DNA of 64,000 bases, taken from assembly GCA_041671505.1 (NCBI GenBank), contig JBAZBK010000004.1:1-64000 (forward strand), in the 5' to 3' direction. The notes beneath the pieces are model-generated. The model searched no databases and had not been told where the DNA came from. It was given only the letters and a program-made list of their open reading frames with translations. This document shows, piece by piece, positions 62,853 to 64,000 of this stretch; the first letter of the stretch is position 1, and the number at the start of each line of letters is the position of its first letter. The DNA is from JACPDH01 sp041671505 (GTDB lineage: Bacteria > Acidobacteriota > Thermoanaerobaculia > Gp7-AA8). The translations under genes and the position numbers were made by a program.

Positions 62853-64000
62853 ATGAAATCCAGAATCAGCACGATCTTCGCTCTCGCCCTCACTCTACTC
62901 GCCGCCGGATCTGCGATGGCGCAGGGCCATTCGGGCGGCTGCGCCTGCGGCGCATTCTCCTCGAAACCGATCGCATTCTCGGTCGACGAAGACCCGGCGT
63001 ACCAGAACGCCGCCTTCGCGGAATTCGCACGGTGGAACAACGTCGCGAACCTCTTCAATGCGACGCTCGGTGACGGCAACATCGCGACCTCGAACGCCAA
63101 GAACGAGATCGCGATCGCCACCGCAGACTTCTTCACCTCCGATACGTTCGGCATCTGCCTGATCTCGCCGTCGTCCGCGTTCTCCGGAAGTCCCTCATTC
63201 AACGAGTGCTCGACGATGCCGAGCAACGTGCAGTGCGGCGTCTTCCAGGAAGCGGACGTCGTGATCAATGCCGACTTCGCGCGCGGCTTCACGCCGAACG
63301 GACCGCCCGATTTCGACGACAACAACGGCCCCGCATACTACGGCGCGACCGCGGTCCACGAGATCGGCCACTCGCTCGGCCTGCATCACAACTTCAACAA
63401 CCTGAGCACGATGAACTACTACGAGGACTACGCGGCGCAGTACATCGCGCTCGCCGATGCCGCGATCATCCGCCTCGCCTATCCGGGTCAGACGAAGACG
63501 ATGACCGACATGGGGACGTATCCGTTCAGGTACGACCCGGCCAAGCTTCAGTACTCGGGGACCACTCCGATCTCCTTCTCGCCATCGACCGTCGCTGCGG
63601 GTGGCAAGTTCACCGTCTCGAACGCGACGGTGGAAAACATCGGGACGACGAACCTCACCAACGTGAAGGTCCAGTTCTACCTCTCCACCGACTCGACGAT
63701 CACCACCGCGGATACCCTGCTGGTGTCCTACAACTACGCCACGTTCCAGGCAGGCGGCTACGACGACACTCCGTTCGTCGACGTCCCCGTCCCCGCCAAC
63801 GTACCGGGGGGCTCGTACTACCTCGGCGCGCGGGTGCTCAAGGACGCGTCGACGACCGACGCGATCACCTACAACAACACCTGGGTCGCGCCTAACAAGA
63901 TCACGATCACGGGAACGGGCGGCGGCGGCACCTGCACGGCGAACGCGTCGACCCTCTGCCTCAACGGCAACCGCTTCCGCGTGACGCTGAGCGCCCAGGA
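62853..64000 (+). CDS. Matrixin-like secreted zinc metalloprotease, 3' end beyond window
   Basis: At least 382 residues are present, running off the window end without a stop. A signal peptide ends SAMAQG. The metzincin zinc site is HEIGHSLGLHH (169-179), with a likely Met-turn STMNYY about ten residues later. A CARDB-like beta domain (about 230-350) has ATVENIGTTNLTNVKVQFYL. After a Gly-rich linker comes CTANASTLCLNGNRFRVTL, the start of the same C-terminal domain seen in the serine protease at 60070. AAGGAG lies upstream of the ATG. Confidence 0.88.
   Translation, partial: MKSRISTIFALALTLLAAGSAMAQGHSGGCACGAFSSKPIAFSVDEDPAYQNAAFAEFARWNNVANLFNATLGDGNIATSNAKNEIAIATADFFTSDTFGICLISPSSAFSGSPSFNECSTMPSNVQCGVFQEADVVINADFARGFTPNGPPDFDDNNGPAYYGATAVHEIGHSLGLHHNFNNLSTMNYYEDYAAQYIALADAAIIRLAYPGQTKTMTDMGTYPFRYDPAKLQYSGTTPISFSPSTVAAGGKFTVSNATVENIGTTNLTNVKVQFYLSTDSTITTADTLLVSYNYATFQAGGYDDTPFVDVPVPANVPGGSYYLGARVLKDASTTDAITYNNTWVAPNKITITGTGGGGTCTANASTLCLNGNRFRVTLSAQ

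Overview
This is one contiguous, GC-rich stretch of a bacterial chromosome, probably a metagenome-derived scaffold because a 10-N placeholder sits at 11804-11813. The gene content suggests an Acidobacteriota member, perhaps of the Thermoanaerobaculia type. The reasons are Oar-like TonB receptors with an N-terminal carboxypeptidase-regulatory domain, repeated sulfatase-fold lipoproteins with C-terminal TPRs, DUF4388 and DUF1844 proteins, and a recurrent C-terminal domain on secreted proteases. The lineage is an inference. No rRNA, tRNA, CRISPR array, prophage or transposase gene was seen.

Region 1 (1-838) is the 3' part of a LexA-type repressor followed by a small XRE regulator. Region 2 (1110-27363, all minus strand) is the accessory core. 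It holds four large TonB-dependent receptors and five lipoproteins that join an alkaline-phosphatase/sulfatase-fold domain to TPRs. Read on the minus strand, the units are: receptor alone (20808-23717), receptor alone (17045-19999), receptor plus two lipoproteins (16473 to 9047), and receptor plus two lipoproteins (8498 to 1110). The fifth lipoprotein stands alone (25255-27363). All five enzymes carry Thr where sulfatases carry the formylglycine Cys/Ser, so they are unlikely to be ordinary sulfatases. A receptor paired with a TPR-bearing lipoprotein recalls the SusC/SusD arrangement. An unrelated NAD-dependent epimerase (24243-25142) lies inside this region.

Region 3 (27771-35814) is housekeeping: tsaD (minus), then valS, birA, coaX, a gamma-glutamyltransferase and rpiA (plus, several with overlapping stop/start codons). 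Region 4 (36037-40768) is a complete branched-chain amino-acid type ABC importer (livKHMGF). Region 5 (40753-50079) contains a small lipoprotein, bioY, lon, nrdR, a flippase-like membrane protein, a histone-deacetylase-like hydrolase, a GT4 glycosyltransferase and a lipoprotein acyl hydrolase. Region 6 (50119-53770) is a three-gene operon of DUF1844, a TPR/zinc-ribbon membrane protein and a DUF4388 protein fused through a membrane helix to a pseudopilin-like domain. Region 7 (53781-60052) has thpR, an aspartase/fumarase-family lyase, clpB with a HAIR-like operator, a ZIP metal transporter and a methyltransferase-like protein. Region 8 (60070-64000) holds two secreted proteases, a serine protease and a matrixin-like metalloprotease cut by the window end. 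They share the same C-terminal domain.

The intergenic spaces hold at least four families of long inverted repeats, two of which recur within the window. The most promising leads are the Thr-type sulfatase-fold/TPR lipoproteins with their receptors, the hairpins placed between receptor and lipoprotein genes, the shared C-terminal protease domain, the DUF4388-pseudopilin fusion and the dispersed hairpin elements.
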